Assembly: GCA_949775045.1 (NCBI GenBank)
Contig: CATKSA010000099.1
Coordinates: forward strand, 62,001-126,000
Length of the DNA: 64,000 nt
Reading direction: 5' to 3'
Origin: Metridium senile
Lineage: Eukaryota; Cnidaria; Anthozoa; Actiniaria; Metridiidae
Under the pieces are notes generated by a model. The model ran no database searches. It had not been told where the DNA came from and saw only the letters and a program-made list of their open reading frames with translations. The translations under genes and the position numbers were made by a program. Below, one piece after another: positions 34,105 to 48,300 of this stretch. Position 1 is the stretch's first letter. Every line of letters begins with the position of its first letter.

Positions 34105-35589
34105 TTGTATCCCAGTAGTTACTGTGATTGTAAATGGATAATTTTTGTAACCCAGTAATTACTGTGATTGTAAATGGATGATTTTTTTGTAAACCAGTAG
34201 TTACTGTGATTGTAAACAGACGAGTTTTGTAAACCAGTAGTTACCGTGATTGTAAACGGACGAGTTTTGTAACCCAGTAGTTACTGTGATTGTAAACGGA
34301 TGATTTTTGTAACCCAGTAGTTACTGTGAATGTAAATGAATGATTTTTTGTAAACCAGTAGTTACTGTGATTGTTAACGGACCAGTTTTGTAACCCAGTA
34401 GTTACTGTGATTGTAAACTGATGATTTTTTGTAAACCAGTAGTTGCTGTGATTGTAAATGTATGATTTTTGTAACCCAGTAGTTACTGCGATTGTAAATT
34501 GATGATTTTTTGTAACCCAGTAGTTACTGTGCTTGTAAACGGATGATTTTTGTAACCCAGTAGTTACTGTGATTGTAAATTGATGATTTTTTGTAACCCA
34601 GTAGTTACTGTGATTGTAAATTGATGATTTTTTGTCAACCAGTAGTTACTGTGATTGTAAACGGACGAGTTTTGTAACCCAGTAGTTACTGTGATTGTAA
34701 ATGAATGATTTTTGTAACCAAGTACTTACTGTGATTGTAAATGGATGATTTTTTGTAACCCAGTAGTTACTGTGATTGTAAACGGCCGAGTTTTGTAACC
34801 CAGTAGTTACTGTGATTGTAAATGAATGATTTTTTGTAAACCAGTAGTTACTGTGATTGTTAACGGACGAGTTTTGTAACCCAGTAGTTACTGTGATTGT
34901 AAATGAATGATTTTTGTAACCCAGTTGTTACTGTGATTGTAAATTGATGATTTTTTGTAAACCAGTAGTTACTGTGATTGTAAACGTATGATTTTTGTAA
35001 CCCAGTAGTTACTGTGATTGTAAATTGATAATTTTTTGTAACCCAGTAGTTACTGTGATTGTAAACGGATGATTTTTGTAACGCAGTAGTTACTGTGATT
35101 GTAAATTGATGATTTTTTGTAACCCAGTAGTTACTGTGATTGTAAACGGATGATTTTTGTAACCCAGTAGTTACTGTGATTGTATACGGACGAGTTTTGT
35201 AATCCAGTAGTTACCGTGATTGTAAATGAATGATTTTTGTAACCCAGTACTTACTGTGATTGTAAATGGATGATTTTTTGTAACCCAGTAGTTACTGTGA
35301 TTGTAAACGGGCGAGTTTTGTAACCCAGTAGTTACTGTGATTGTAAATGAATGATTTTTGTAACCCAGTACTTACTGTGATTGTAAACGGATGATTTTTG
35401 TAACCCAATAATTACTGTGATTGTAAATTGATGATTTTTTGTAAACCAGTAGTTACTGTGATTGTAAAAGGATGATTTTTGTAACCCAGTAGTTACTGTG
35501 ATTGTATACGGACGAGTTTTGTAACCCAGTAGTTACTGTGATTGTAAATGAATGATTTTTGTAATCCAGTACTTACTGTGATTGTAAAT
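34105..35589. repeat. Satellite array, block 11 (1485 bp)
   Basis: About 37 monomers. It matches block 13 (38298-40144) but lacks 362 bp (nine monomers) after the AACGGATGA monomer near 34300. It shares rare variants with block 13: GTTACCGTGATTG, GACCAGTTTTG, GTTGCTGTG and ACTGCGATTG. Confidence 0.92.
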
Positions 35590-35959
35590 GGATTCTGTGT
35601 TTGTTCTAGTTATATGTATCGTGAGGATTTCGTGAAAGAAAAACAATATAGAAGAGTTACTGGTAAATCTGTTGATAAAATTTACTTCTTTAACCTCATA
35701 TAACCAAAAATATCAATAAGAACACTGTGAAGGCTGGTAAAGTTTTTGAAACACACATCGAAGGGAGTTGTTGTTATGAGCTTATGAAGAGGACTTGAAT
35801 GCTTCGTTTGTTCGGCTAAACTCCGTCTGGCGAGCCACAGGCGACAGTTATGGTATTAAAGATACACAAATAATTTCTGGCGATATGAATGTTCAAAGAA
35901 GAGAAGTTAAAACGTCTATAGCTGATGATATTGACAATAACAGCGAGGGCGCTAGATAT
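35590..35959 (+). repeat. 370-bp non-satellite segment, copy 11
   Basis: No difference from copy 1 within the segment. It is followed by TTTGTAACCC instead of the usual TTTGTATCCC; copy 13 shares this change. Confidence 0.95.
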
Positions 35960-37927
35960 TTGTAACCCAGTAGTTACTGTGATTGTAAATGGATAATTTT
36001 TGTAACCCAGTAATTACTGTTATTGTAAACGGATGATATTTGTAACCCAGTAATTACTGTGATTGTAAACGGATGAGCTTTGTAACCCAGTAGTTACTGT
36101 GATTGTAAATGGATGATTTTTTTGTAAACCAGTAGTTACTGTGATTGTAAACGGACGAGTTTTGTAACCCAGTAGTTACTGTGATTGTAAACGGACGAGT
36201 TTTGTAACCCAGTAGTTACTGTGATTGTATACGGACGAGTTTTGTAACCCAGTAGGTACTGTGATTGTAAACGGATGATTTTTGTAACCCAGTTGTTACT
36301 GTGATTCTAAATTGATGATGTTTTGTAACCCAGTAGGTACTGTGATTGTAAATGAATGATTTTTGTAACCCAGTAGTTACTGTGATTGTAAACGGATGAT
36401 TTTTGTAACCCAGTTGTTACTGTGATTGTAAATTGATGATTTTTTGTAACCCAGTAGTTACTGTGATTGTAAACGGACGAGTTTGGTAACCCAGTAGTTA
36501 CTGTGATTGTAAATGAATGATTTTTGTAACCCAGTAGTTACTGTGATTGTAAATTGTTGATTTTTTGTAACCCAGTAGTTACTGTGATTGTAACCGGATG
36601 ATTTTTGTAACCCAGTAGTTACTGTGATTGTATACGGACGAGTATTGTAAACCAGTAGTTACTGTGATTGTATACGGACGAGTTTTGTAACCCAGTAGTT
36701 ACTGTGATTGTATACGGACGAGTTTGGTAACCCAGTAGTTACTGTGATTGTAAATTGATGATTTTTTGTAACCCAGTAGTTACTGTGATTGTAAACGTAT
36801 GATTGTTGTAACCCAGTAGTTACTGTGATTGTAAATTGATGATTTTTTGTAACCCAGTAGTTACTGTGATTGTAAATTGATGATTTTTTGTCAACCAGTA
36901 GTTACTGTGATTGTAAATGAATGATGTTTGTAACCCAGTAGGTACTGTGATTGTAAATGAATGATTTTTGTAACCCAGTAGTTACTGTGATTGTAAACGG
37001 ATGATTTTTGTAACCCAGTTGTTACTGTGATTGTAAATTGATGATTTTTTGTAACCCAGTAGTTACTGTGATTGTAAACGGATGATTTTTGTAACCCAGT
37101 AGTTACTGTGATTGTATACGGACGAGTTTTGTAACCCAGTAGGTACTGTGATTGTAAATGAATGATTTTTGTAACCCAGTAGTTACTGTGATTGTAAACG
37201 GATGATTTTTGTAACCCAGTTGTTACTGTGATTGTAAATTGATGATGTTTTGTAACCCAGTAGTTACTGTGATTGTAAATTGATGATTGTTTGTAACCCA
37301 GTAGTTACTGTGATTGTAAATTGATGATTTTTTGTAACCCAGTAGTTACTGTGATTGTAAACGGATGATTTTTGTAACCCAGTAGTTACTGTGATTGTAT
37401 AAGGACGAGTTTTGTAACCCAGTAGGTACTGTGATTGTAAATGAATGATTTTTGTAACACAGTAGTTACTGTGATTGTAAACGGATGATTTTTGTAACCC
37501 AGTTGTTACTGTGATTGTAAATTGATGATTTTTTGTAACCCAGTAGTTACTGTGATTGTAAATTGATGATTTTTTGTAAACCAGTAGTTACTGTGATTGT
37601 AAACGTATGATTGTTGTAACCCAGTAGTTACTGTGATTGTAAATTGATGATTTTTTGTAACCCAGTAGTTACTGTGATTGTAAATTGATGATTTTTTGTC
37701 AACCAGTAGTTACTGTGATTGTAAACGGATGATTTTTGTAACCCAGTAATTACTGTGATTGTAAATTGATGATTTTTTGTAAACCAGTAGTTACTGTGAT
37801 TGTAAAAGGATGATTTTTGTAACCCAGTAGTTACTGTGATTGTATACGGACGAGTTTTGTAACCCAGTAGTTACTGTGATTGTAAATGAATGATTTTTGT
37901 AATCCAGTACTTACTGTGATTGTAAAT
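35960..37927. repeat. Satellite array, block 12 (1968 bp)
   Basis: About 49 monomers. It matches the sequence after copy 13 up to about 37720 (42275 in the other copy), then diverges and returns to the four-monomer lead-in that precedes segments. It shows the GTAGGTACTG variant that becomes frequent to the right. Confidence 0.93.
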
Positions 37928-38297
37928 GGATTCTGTGTTTGTTCTAGTTATATGTATCGTGAGGATTTCGTGAAAGAAAAACAATATAGAAGAGTTACTG
38001 GTAAATCTGTTGATAAAATTTACTTCTTTAACCTCATATAACCAAAAATATCAATAAGAACACTGTGAAGGCTGGTAAAGTTTTTGAAACACACATCGAA
38101 GGGAGTTGTTGTTATGAGCTTATGAAGAGGACTTGAATGCTTCGTTTGTTCGGCTAAACTCCGTCTGGCGAGCCACAGGCGACAGTTATGGTATTAAAGA
38201 TACACAAATAATTTCTGGCGATATGAATGTTCAAAGAAGAGAAGTTAAAACGTCTATAGCTGATGATATTGACAATAACAGCGAGGGCGCTAGATAT
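37928..38297 (+). repeat. 370-bp non-satellite segment, copy 12
   Basis: No difference from copy 1 seen by eye. Paralogue of copy 10. Confidence 0.95.
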
Positions 38298-40144
38298 TTG
38301 TATCCCAGTAGTTACTGTGATTGTAAATGGATAATTTTTGTAACCCAGTAATTACTGTGATTGTAAATGGATGATTTTTTTGTAAACCAGTAGTTACTGT
38401 GATTGTAAACAGACGAGTTTTGTAAACCAGTAGTTACCGTGATTGTAAACGGACGAGTTTTGTAACCCAGTAGTTACTGTGATTGTAAACGGATGATTTT
38501 TGTAACCCAGTAGTTACTGTGATTGTAAATTGTTGATTTTTTGTAACCCAGTAGTTACTGTGATTGTAACCGGATAATTTTTGTAACCCAGTAGTTACTG
38601 TGATTGTATACGGACGAGTTTTGTAACCCAGTAGTTACTGTGATTGTAAACGGATGATTTTTGTAACCCAGTTGTTACTGTGATTGTAAATTGATGATTT
38701 TTTGTAACCCAGTAGTTACTGTGATTGCAAACGGATGATTTTTGTAACCCAGTAGTTACTGTGATTGTAAATGAATGATGTTTGTAACCCAGTAGTTACT
38801 GTGATTGTAAACGGATGATTTTTGTAACCCAGTAGTTACTGTGATTGTAAACGGCCGAGTTTTGTAACCCAGTAGTTACTGTGAATGTAAATGAATGATT
38901 TTTTGTAAACCAGTAGTTACTGTGATTGTTAACGGACCAGTTTTGTAACCCAGTAGTTACTGTGATTGTAAACTGATGATTTTTTGTAAACCAGTAGTTG
39001 CTGTGATTGTAAATGTATGATTTTTGTAACCCAGTAGTTACTGCGATTGTAAATTGATGATTTTTTGTAACCCAGTAGTTACTGTGCTTGTAAACGGATG
39101 ATTTTTGTAACCCAGTAGTTACTGTGATTGTAAATTGATGATTTTTTGTAACCCAGTAGTTACTGTGATTGTAAATTGATGATTTTTTGTCAACCAGTAG
39201 TTACTGTGATTGTAAACGGACGAGTTTTGTAACCCAGTAGTTACTGTGATTGTAAATGAATGATTTTTGTAACCAAGTACTTACTGTGATTGTAAATGGA
39301 TGATTTTTTGTAACCCAGTAGTTACTGTGATTGTAAACGGCCGAGTTTTGTAACCCAGTAGTTACTGTGATTGTAAATGAATGATTTTTTGTAAACCAGT
39401 AGTTACTGTGATTGTTAACGGACGAGTTTTGTAACCCAGTAGTTACTGTGATTGTAAATGAATGATTTTTGTAACCCAGTTGTTACTGTGATTGTAAATT
39501 GATGATTTTTTGTAAACCAGTAGTTACTGTGATTGTAAACGTATGATTTTTGTAACCCAGTAGTTACTGTGATTGTAAATTGATAATTTTTTGTAACCCA
39601 GTAGTTACTGTGATTGTAAACGGATGATTTTTGTAACGCAGTAGTTACTGTGATTGTAAATTGATGATTTTTTGTAACCCAGTAGTTACTGTGATTGTAA
39701 ACGGATGATTTTTGTAACCCAGTAGTTACTGTGATTGTATACGGACGAGTTTTGTAATCCAGTAGTTACCGTGATTGTAAATGAATGATTTTTGTAACCC
39801 AGTACTTACTGTGATTGTAAATGGATGATTTTTTGTAACCCAGTAGTTACTGTGATTGTAAACGGGCGAGTTTTGTAACCCAGTAGTTACTGTGATTGTA
39901 AATGAATGATTTTTGTAACCCAGTACTTACTGTGATTGTAAACGGATGATTTTTGTAACCCAATAATTACTGTGATTGTAAATTGATGATTTTTTGTAAA
40001 CCAGTAGTTACTGTGATTGTAAAAGGATGATTTTTGTAACCCAGTAGTTACTGTGATTGTATACGGACGAGTTTTGTAACCCAGTAGTTACTGTGATTGT
40101 AAATGAATGATTTTTGTAATCCAGTACTTACTGTGATTGTAAAT
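38298..40144. repeat. Satellite array, block 13 (1847 bp)
   Basis: About 46 monomers: the fuller version of block 11, carrying the nine monomers missing there. Confidence 0.93.
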
Positions 40145-40514
40145 GGATTCTGTGTTTGTTCTAGTTATATGTATCGTGAGGATTTCGTGAAAGAAAAACA
40201 ATATAGAAGAGTTACTGGTAAATCTGTTGATAAAATTTACTTCTTTAACCTCATATAACCAAAAATATCAATAAGAACACTGTGAAGGCTGGTAAAGTTT
40301 TTGAAACACACATCGAAGGGAGTTGTTGTTATGAGCTTATGAAGAGGACTTGAATGCTTCGTTTGTTCGGCTAAACTCCGTCTGGCGAGCCACAGGCGAC
40401 AGTTATGGTATTAAAGATACACAAATAATTTCTGGCGATATGAATGTTCAAAGAAGAGAAGTTAAAACGTCTATAGCTGATGATATTGACAATAACAGCG
40501 AGGGCGCTAGATAT
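40145..40514 (+). repeat. 370-bp non-satellite segment, copy 13 (last)
   Basis: No difference from copy 1 within the segment; followed by TTTGTAACCC like copy 11. No further copy occurs in the next 23.5 kb. Confidence 0.95.
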
Positions 40515-42280
40515 TTGTAACCCAGTAGTTACTGTGATTGTAAATGGATAATTTTTGTAACCCAGTAATTACTGTTATTGTAAACGGATGATATTTGTAA
40601 CCCAGTAATTACTGTGATTGTAAACGGATGAGCTTTGTAACCCAGTAGTTACTGTGATTGTAAATGGATGATTTTTTTGTAAACCAGTAGTTACTGTGAT
40701 TGTAAACGGACGAGTTTTGTAACCCAGTAGTTACTGTGATTGTAAACGGACGAGTTTTGTAACCCAGTAGTTACTGTGATTGTATACGGACGAGTTTTGT
40801 AACCCAGTAGGTACTGTGATTGTAAACGGATGATTTTTGTAACCCAGTTGTTACTGTGATTCTAAATTGATGATGTTTTGTAACCCAGTAGGTACTGTGA
40901 TTGTAAATGAATGATTTTTGTAACCCAGTAGTTACTGTGATTGTAAACGGATGATTTTTGTAACCCAGTTGTTACTGTGATTGTAAATTGATGATTTTTT
41001 GTAACCCAGTAGTTACTGTGATTGTAAACGGACGAGTTTGGTAACCCAGTAGTTACTGTGATTGTAAATGAATGATTTTTGTAACCCAGTAGTTACTGTG
41101 ATTGTAAATTGTTGATTTTTTGTAACCCAGTAGTTACTGTGATTGTAACCGGATGATTTTTGTAACCCAGTAGTTACTGTGATTGTATACGGACGAGTAT
41201 TGTAAACCAGTAGTTACTGTGATTGTATACGGACGAGTTTTGTAACCCAGTAGTTACTGTGATTGTATACGGACGAGTTTGGTAACCCAGTAGTTACTGT
41301 GATTGTAAATTGATGATTTTTTGTAACCCAGTAGTTACTGTGATTGTAAACGTATGATTGTTGTAACCCAGTAGTTACTGTGATTGTAAATTGATGATTT
41401 TTTGTAACCCAGTAGTTACTGTGATTGTAAATTGATGATTTTTTGTCAACCAGTAGTTACTGTGATTGTAAATGAATGATGTTTGTAACCCAGTAGGTAC
41501 TGTGATTGTAAATGAATGATTTTTGTAACCCAGTAGTTACTGTGATTGTAAACGGATGATTTTTGTAACCCAGTTGTTACTGTGATTGTAAATTGATGAT
41601 TTTTTGTAACCCAGTAGTTACTGTGATTGTAAACGGATGATTTTTGTAACCCAGTAGTTACTGTGATTGTATACGGACGAGTTTTGTAACCCAGTAGGTA
41701 CTGTGATTGTAAATGAATGATTTTTGTAACCCAGTAGTTACTGTGATTGTAAACGGATGATTTTTGTAACCCAGTTGTTACTGTGATTGTAAATTGATGA
41801 TGTTTTGTAACCCAGTAGTTACTGTGATTGTAAATTGATGATTGTTTGTAACCCAGTAGTTACTGTGATTGTAAATTGATGATTTTTTGTAACCCAGTAG
41901 TTACTGTGATTGTAAACGGATGATTTTTGTAACCCAGTAGTTACTGTGATTGTATAAGGACGAGTTTTGTAACCCAGTAGGTACTGTGATTGTAAATGAA
42001 TGATTTTTGTAACACAGTAGTTACTGTGATTGTAAACGGATGATTTTTGTAACCCAGTTGTTACTGTGATTGTAAATTGATGATTTTTTGTAACCCAGTA
42101 GTTACTGTGATTGTAAATTGATGATTTTTTGTAAACCAGTAGTTACTGTGATTGTAAACGTATGATTGTTGTAACCCAGTAGTTACTGTGATTGTAAATT
42201 GATGATTTTTTGTAACCCAGTAGTTACTGTGATTGTAAATTGATGATTTTTTGTCAACCAGTAGTTACTGTGATTGTAAA

Positions 42281-45200
42281 TGAATGATGTTTGTAACCCA
42301 GTAGGTACTGTGATTGTAAATGAATGATTTTTGTAACCCAGTAGTTACTGTGATTGTAAACGGATGATTTTTGTAACCCAGTTGTTACTGTGATTGTAAA
42401 TTGATGATTTTTTGTAACCCAGTAGTTACTGTGATTGTAAATTGATGATTTTTTGTAACCCAGTAGTTACTGTGATTGTAAATTGATGATTTTTTGTCAA
42501 CCAGTAGTTACTGTGATTGTAAATGAATGATGTTTGTAACCCAGTAGGTACTGTGATTGTAAATGAATGATTTTTGTAACCCAGTAGTTACTGTGATTGT
42601 AAACGGATGATTTTTGTAACCCAGTTGTTACTGTGATTGTAAATTGATGATTTTTTGTAACCCAGTAGTTACTGTGATTGTAAACGGATGATTTTTGTAA
42701 CCCAGTAGTTACTGTGATTGTATACGGACGAGTTTTGTAACCCAGTAGGTACTGTGATTGTAAATGAATGATTTTTGTAACCCAGTAGTTACTGTGATTG
42801 TAAACGGATGATTTTTGTAACCCAGTTGTTACTGTGATTGTAAATTGATGATGTTTTGTAACCCAGTAGTTACTGTGATTGTAAATTGATGATTTTTTGT
42901 AACCCAGTAGTTACTGTGATTGTAAATTGATGATTTTTTGTAACCCAGTAGTTACTGTGATTGTAAACGGATGATTTTTGTAACCCAGTAGTTACTGTGA
43001 TTGTATAAGGACGAGTTTTGTAACCCAGTAGGTACTGTGATTGTAAATGAATGATTTTTGTAACACAGTAGTTACTGTGATTGTAAACGGATGATTTTTG
43101 TAACCCAGTTGTTACTGTGATTGTAAATTGATGATTTTTTGTAACCCAGTAGTTACTGTGATTGTAAATTGATGATTTTTTGTAAACCAGTAGTTACTGT
43201 GATTGTAAACGTATGATTGTTGTAACCCAGTAGTTACTGTGATTGTAAATTGATGATTTTTTGTAACCCAGTAGTTACTGTGATTGTAAATTGATGATTT
43301 TTTGTCAACCAGTAGTTACTGTGATTGTAAATGAATGATGTTTGTAGCCCAGTAGGTACTGTGATTGTAAATGAATGATTTTTGTAACCCAGTAGTTACT
43401 GTGATTGTAAACGGATGATTTTTGTAACCCAGTTGTTACTGTGATTGTAAATTGATGATTTTTTGTAACCCAGTAGTTACTGTGATTGTAAATTGATGAT
43501 TTTTTGTAACCCAGTAGTTACTGTGATTGTAAATTGATGATTTTTTGTAAACCAGTAGTTACTGTGATTGTAAACGTATGATTGTTGTAACCCAGTAGTT
43601 ACTGTGATTGTAAATTGATGATTTTTTGTAACCCAGTAGTTACTGTGATTGTAAATTGATGATTTTTTGTCAACCAGTAGTTACTGTGATTGTAAATGAA
43701 TGATGTTTGTAACCCAGTAGGTACTGTGATTGTAAATGAATGATTTTTGTAACCCAGTAGTTACTGTGATTGTAAACGGATGATTTTTGTAACCCAGTTG
43801 TTACTGTGATTGTAAATTGATGATTTTTTGTAACCCAGTAGTTACTGTGATTGTAAATTGATGATTTTTTGTAACCCAGTAGTTACTGTGATTGTAAATT
43901 GATGATTTTTTGTCAACCAGTAGTTACTGTGATTGTAAATTGATGATTTTTTGTCAACCAGTAGTTACTGTGATTGTAAATGAATGATGTTTGTAACCCA
44001 GTAGGTACTGTGATTGTAAATGAATGATTTTTGTAACCCAGTAGTTACTGTGATTGTAAACGGATGATTTTTGTAACCCAGTTGTTACTGTGATTGTAAA
44101 TTGATGATTTTTTGTAACCCAGTAGTTACTGTGATTGTAAATTGATGATTTTTTGTAACCCAGTAGTTACTGTGATTGTAAATTGATGATTTTTTGTCAA
44201 CCAGTAGTTACTGTGATTGTAAATGAATGATGTTTGTAACCCAGTAGGTACTGTGATTGTAAATGAATGATTTTTGTAACCCAGTAGTTACTGTGATTGT
44301 AAACGGATGATTTTTGTAACCCAGTTGTTACTGTGATTGTAAATTGATGATTTTTTGTAACCCAGTAGTTACTGTGATTGTAAACGGATGATTTTTGTAA
44401 CCCAGTAGTTACTGTGATTGTATACGGACGAGTTTTGTAACCCAGTAGGTACTGTGATTGTAAATGAATGATTTTTGTAACCCAGTAGTTACTGTGATTG
44501 TAAACGGATGATTTTTGTAACCCAGTTGTTACTGTGATTGTAAATTGATGATGTTTTGTAACCCAGTAGTTACTGTGATTGTAAACGGATGATTTTTGTA
44601 ACCCAGTAGTTACTGTGATTGTATAAGGACGAGTTTTGTAACCCAGTAGGTACTGTGATTGTAAATGAATGATTTTTGTAACACAGTAGTTACTGTGATT
44701 GTAAACGGATGATTTTTGTAACCCAGTTGTTACTGTGATTGTAAATTGATGATTTTTTGTAACCCAGTAGTTACTGTGATTGTAAATTGATGATTTTTTG
44801 TAAACCAGTAGTTACTGTGATTGTAAACGTATGATTGTTGTAACCCAGTAGTTACTGTGATTGTAAATTGATGATTTTTTGTAACCCAGTAGTTACTGTG
44901 ATTGTAAATTGATGATTTTTTGTCAACCAGTAGTTACTGTGATTGTAAATGAATGATGTTTGTAACCCAGTAGGTACTGTGATTGTAAATGAATGATTTT
45001 TGTAACCCAGTAGTTACTGTGATTGTAAACGGATGATTTTTGTAACCCAGTTGTTACTGTGATTGTAAATTGATGATTTTTTGTAACCCAGTAGTTACTG
45101 TGATTGTAAATTGATGATTTTTTGTAACCCAGTAGTTACTGTGATTGTAAATTGATGATTTTTTGTAAACCAGTAGTTACTGTGATTGTAAACGTATGAT

Positions 45201-45350
45201 TGTTGTAACCCAGTAGTTACTGTGATTGTAAATTGATGATTTTTTGTAACCCAGTAGTTACTGTGATTGTAAATTTATGATTTTTTGTCAACCAGTAGTT
45301 ACTGTGATTGTAAATGAATGATGTTTGTAACCCAGTAGGTACTGTGATTG
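42281..45350. repeat. Recurring six-monomer word (about 243 bp)
   Basis: The word is AATGAATGATG with GTAGGTACTG, then AATGAATGA, AACGGATGA with CAGTTGTTAC, and three AATTGATGA monomers, the third often with GTCAACC. TGAATGATGT occurs at 42281 and 42524 (offset 243), and the word returns, sometimes with extra monomers, near 43330, 43695, 43980, 44223, 44950 and 45315. Confidence 0.85.
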
Positions 45351-48300
45351 TAAATGAATGAGTTTTGTAACCCAGTAGTTACTGTGATTGTAAACGGATG
45401 ATTTTTGTAACCCAGTTGTTACTGTGATTGTAAATTGATGATTTTTTGTAACCCAGTAGTTACTGTGATTGTAAATTGATGATTTTTTGTAACCCAGTAG
45501 TTACTGTGATTGTAAATTGATGATTTTTTGTAAACCAGTAGTTACTGTGATGGTAAACGGACGAGTTTGGTAACCCAGTAGTTACTGTGATTGTAAATGA
45601 ATGATTTTTGTAACCCAGTAGTTACTGTGATTGTAAATTGTTGATTTTTTGTAACCCAGTAGTTACTGTGATTGTAACCGGATGATTTTTTGTAAACCAG
45701 TAGTTACTGTGATTGTATACGGACGAGTTTGGTAACCCAGTAGTTACTGTGATTGTAAATTGATGAATTTTTGTAAACCAGTAGTTACTGTGATTGTAAA
45801 CGTATGATTGTTGTAACCCAGTAGTTACTGTGATTGTAAATTGATGATTTTTTGTAACCCAGTAGTTACTGTGATTGTAAATTGATGATTTTTTGTCAAC
45901 CAGTAGTTACTGTGATTGTAAATGAATGATGTTTGTAACCCAGTAGGTACTGTGATTGTAAATGAATGATTTTTGTAACCCAGTAGTTACTGTGATTGTA
46001 AACGGATGATTTTTGTAACCCAGTTGTTACTGTGATTGTAAATTGATGATTTTTTGTAACCCAGTAGTTACTGTGATTGTAAATTGATGATTTTTTGTAA
46101 CCCAGTAGTTACTGTGATTGTAAATTGATGATTTTTTGTAAACCAGTAGTTACTGTGTTTGTAAACGGACGAGTTTGGTAACCCACTAGTTACTGTGATT
46201 GTAAATGAATGATTTTTGTAACCCAGTAGTTACTGTGATTGTAAATTGTTGATTTTTTGTAACCCAGTAGTTACTGTGATTGTATACGGACGAGTTTTTT
46301 AACCCAGTAGTTACTGTGATTGTATACGGACGAGTTTTGTAACCCAGTAGTTACTGTGATTGTAAATGAATGATTTTTGTAACCCAGTAATTACTGTGAT
46401 TGTAAATGGATGATTTTTGTAACCCAGTAGTTACTGTGATTGTATACGGACGAGTTTTGTAAACCAGTAGTTACTGTGATTGTAAATTGATGATTTTTTG
46501 TAAACCAGTAGTTACTGTGATTGTAAACGTATGATTGTTGTAACCCAGTAGTTACTGTGATTGTAAATTGATGATTTTTTGTAACCCAATAGTTACTGTG
46601 ATTGTAAATTGATGATTTTTTGTAACCCAGTAGTTACTGTGATTGTAAACGGATGATTTTTGTAACCCAGTAGTTACTGTGATTGTAAATGAATGATGTT
46701 TGTAACCCAGTAGGTACTGTGATTGTAAATGAATGATTTTTGTAACCCAGTAGTTACTGTGATTGTAAACGGATGATTTTTGTAACCCAGTTGTTACTGT
46801 GATTGTAAATTGATGATTTTTTGTAACCCAGTAGTTACTGTGATTGTAAATTGATGATTTTTTGTAACCCAGTAGTTACTGTGATTGTAAATTGATGATT
46901 TTTTGTAAACCAGTAGTTACTGTGATTGTAAACGTATGATTGTTGTAACCCAGTAGTTACTGTGATTGTAAATTGATGATTTTTTGTAACCCAGTAGTTA
47001 CTGTGATTGTAAATTGATGATTTTTTGTCAACCAGTAGTTACTGTGATTGTAAATGAATGATGTTTGTAACCCAGTAGGTACTGTGATTGTAAATGAATG
47101 ATTTTTGTAACCCAGTAGTTACTGTGATTGTAAACGGATGATTTTTGTAACCCAGTTGTTACTGTGATTGTAAATTGATGATTTTTTGTAACCCAGTAGT
47201 TACTGTGATTGTAAATTGATGATTTTTTGTAACCCAGTAGTTACTGTGATTGTAAATTGATGATTTTTTGTAAACCAGTAGTTACTGTGATTGTAAACGG
47301 ACGAGTTTGGTAACCCAGTAGTTACTGTGATTGTAAATGAATGATTTTTGTAACCCAGTAGTTACTGTGATTGTAAATTGTTGATTTTTTGTAACCCAGT
47401 AGTTACTGTGATTGTAAATTGATGATTTTTTGTAAACCAGTAGTTACTGTGATTGTAAACGTATGATTGTTGTAACCCAGTAGTTACTGTGATTGTAAAT
47501 TGATGATTTTTTGTAACCCAGTAGTTACTGTGATTGTAAATTGATGATTTTTTGTCAACCAGTAGTTACTGTGATTGTAAATGAATGATGTTTGTAACCC
47601 AGTAGGTACTGTGATTGTAAATGAATGATTTTTGTAACCCAGTAGTTACTGTGATTGTAAACGGATGATTTTTGTAACCCAGTTGTTACTGTGATTGTAA
47701 ATTGATGATTTTTTGTAACCCAGTAGTTACTGTGATTGTAAATTGATGATTTTTTGTAAACCAGTAGTTACTGTGATTGTAAACGGACGAGTTTGGTAAC
47801 CCAGTAGTTACTGTGATTGTAAATGAATGATTTTTGTAACCCAGTAGTTACTGTGATTGTAAATTGTTGATTTTTTGTAACCCAGTAGTTACTCTGATTG
47901 TAACCGGATGATTTTTGTAACCCAGTAGTAACTGTGATTGTATACGGACGAGTTTTTTAACCCAGTAGTTACTGTGATTGTATACGGACGAGTTTTGTAA
48001 CCCAGTAGTTACTGTGATTGTAAATGAATGATTTTTGTAACCCAGTAATTACTGTGATTGTAAATGGATGATTTTTGTAACCCAGTAGTTACTGTGATTG
48101 TATACGGACGAGTTTTGTAAACCAGTAGTTACTGTGATTGTAAATTGATGATTTTTTGTAAACCAGTAGTTACTGTGATTGTAAACGTATAATTGTTGTA
48201 ACCCAGTAGTTACTGTGATTGTAAATTGATGATTTTTTGTAACCCAATAGTTACTGTGATTGTAAATTGATGATTTTTTGTAACCCAATAGTTACTGTGA

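Noticed and set aside
48049..48288. Minus-strand frames with TITVTTGLQ-type repeats (also at 2371, 8491, 55648, 58755)
   Set aside because: Simple translation of the satellite. They occur where successive monomer lengths happen to keep one frame open.
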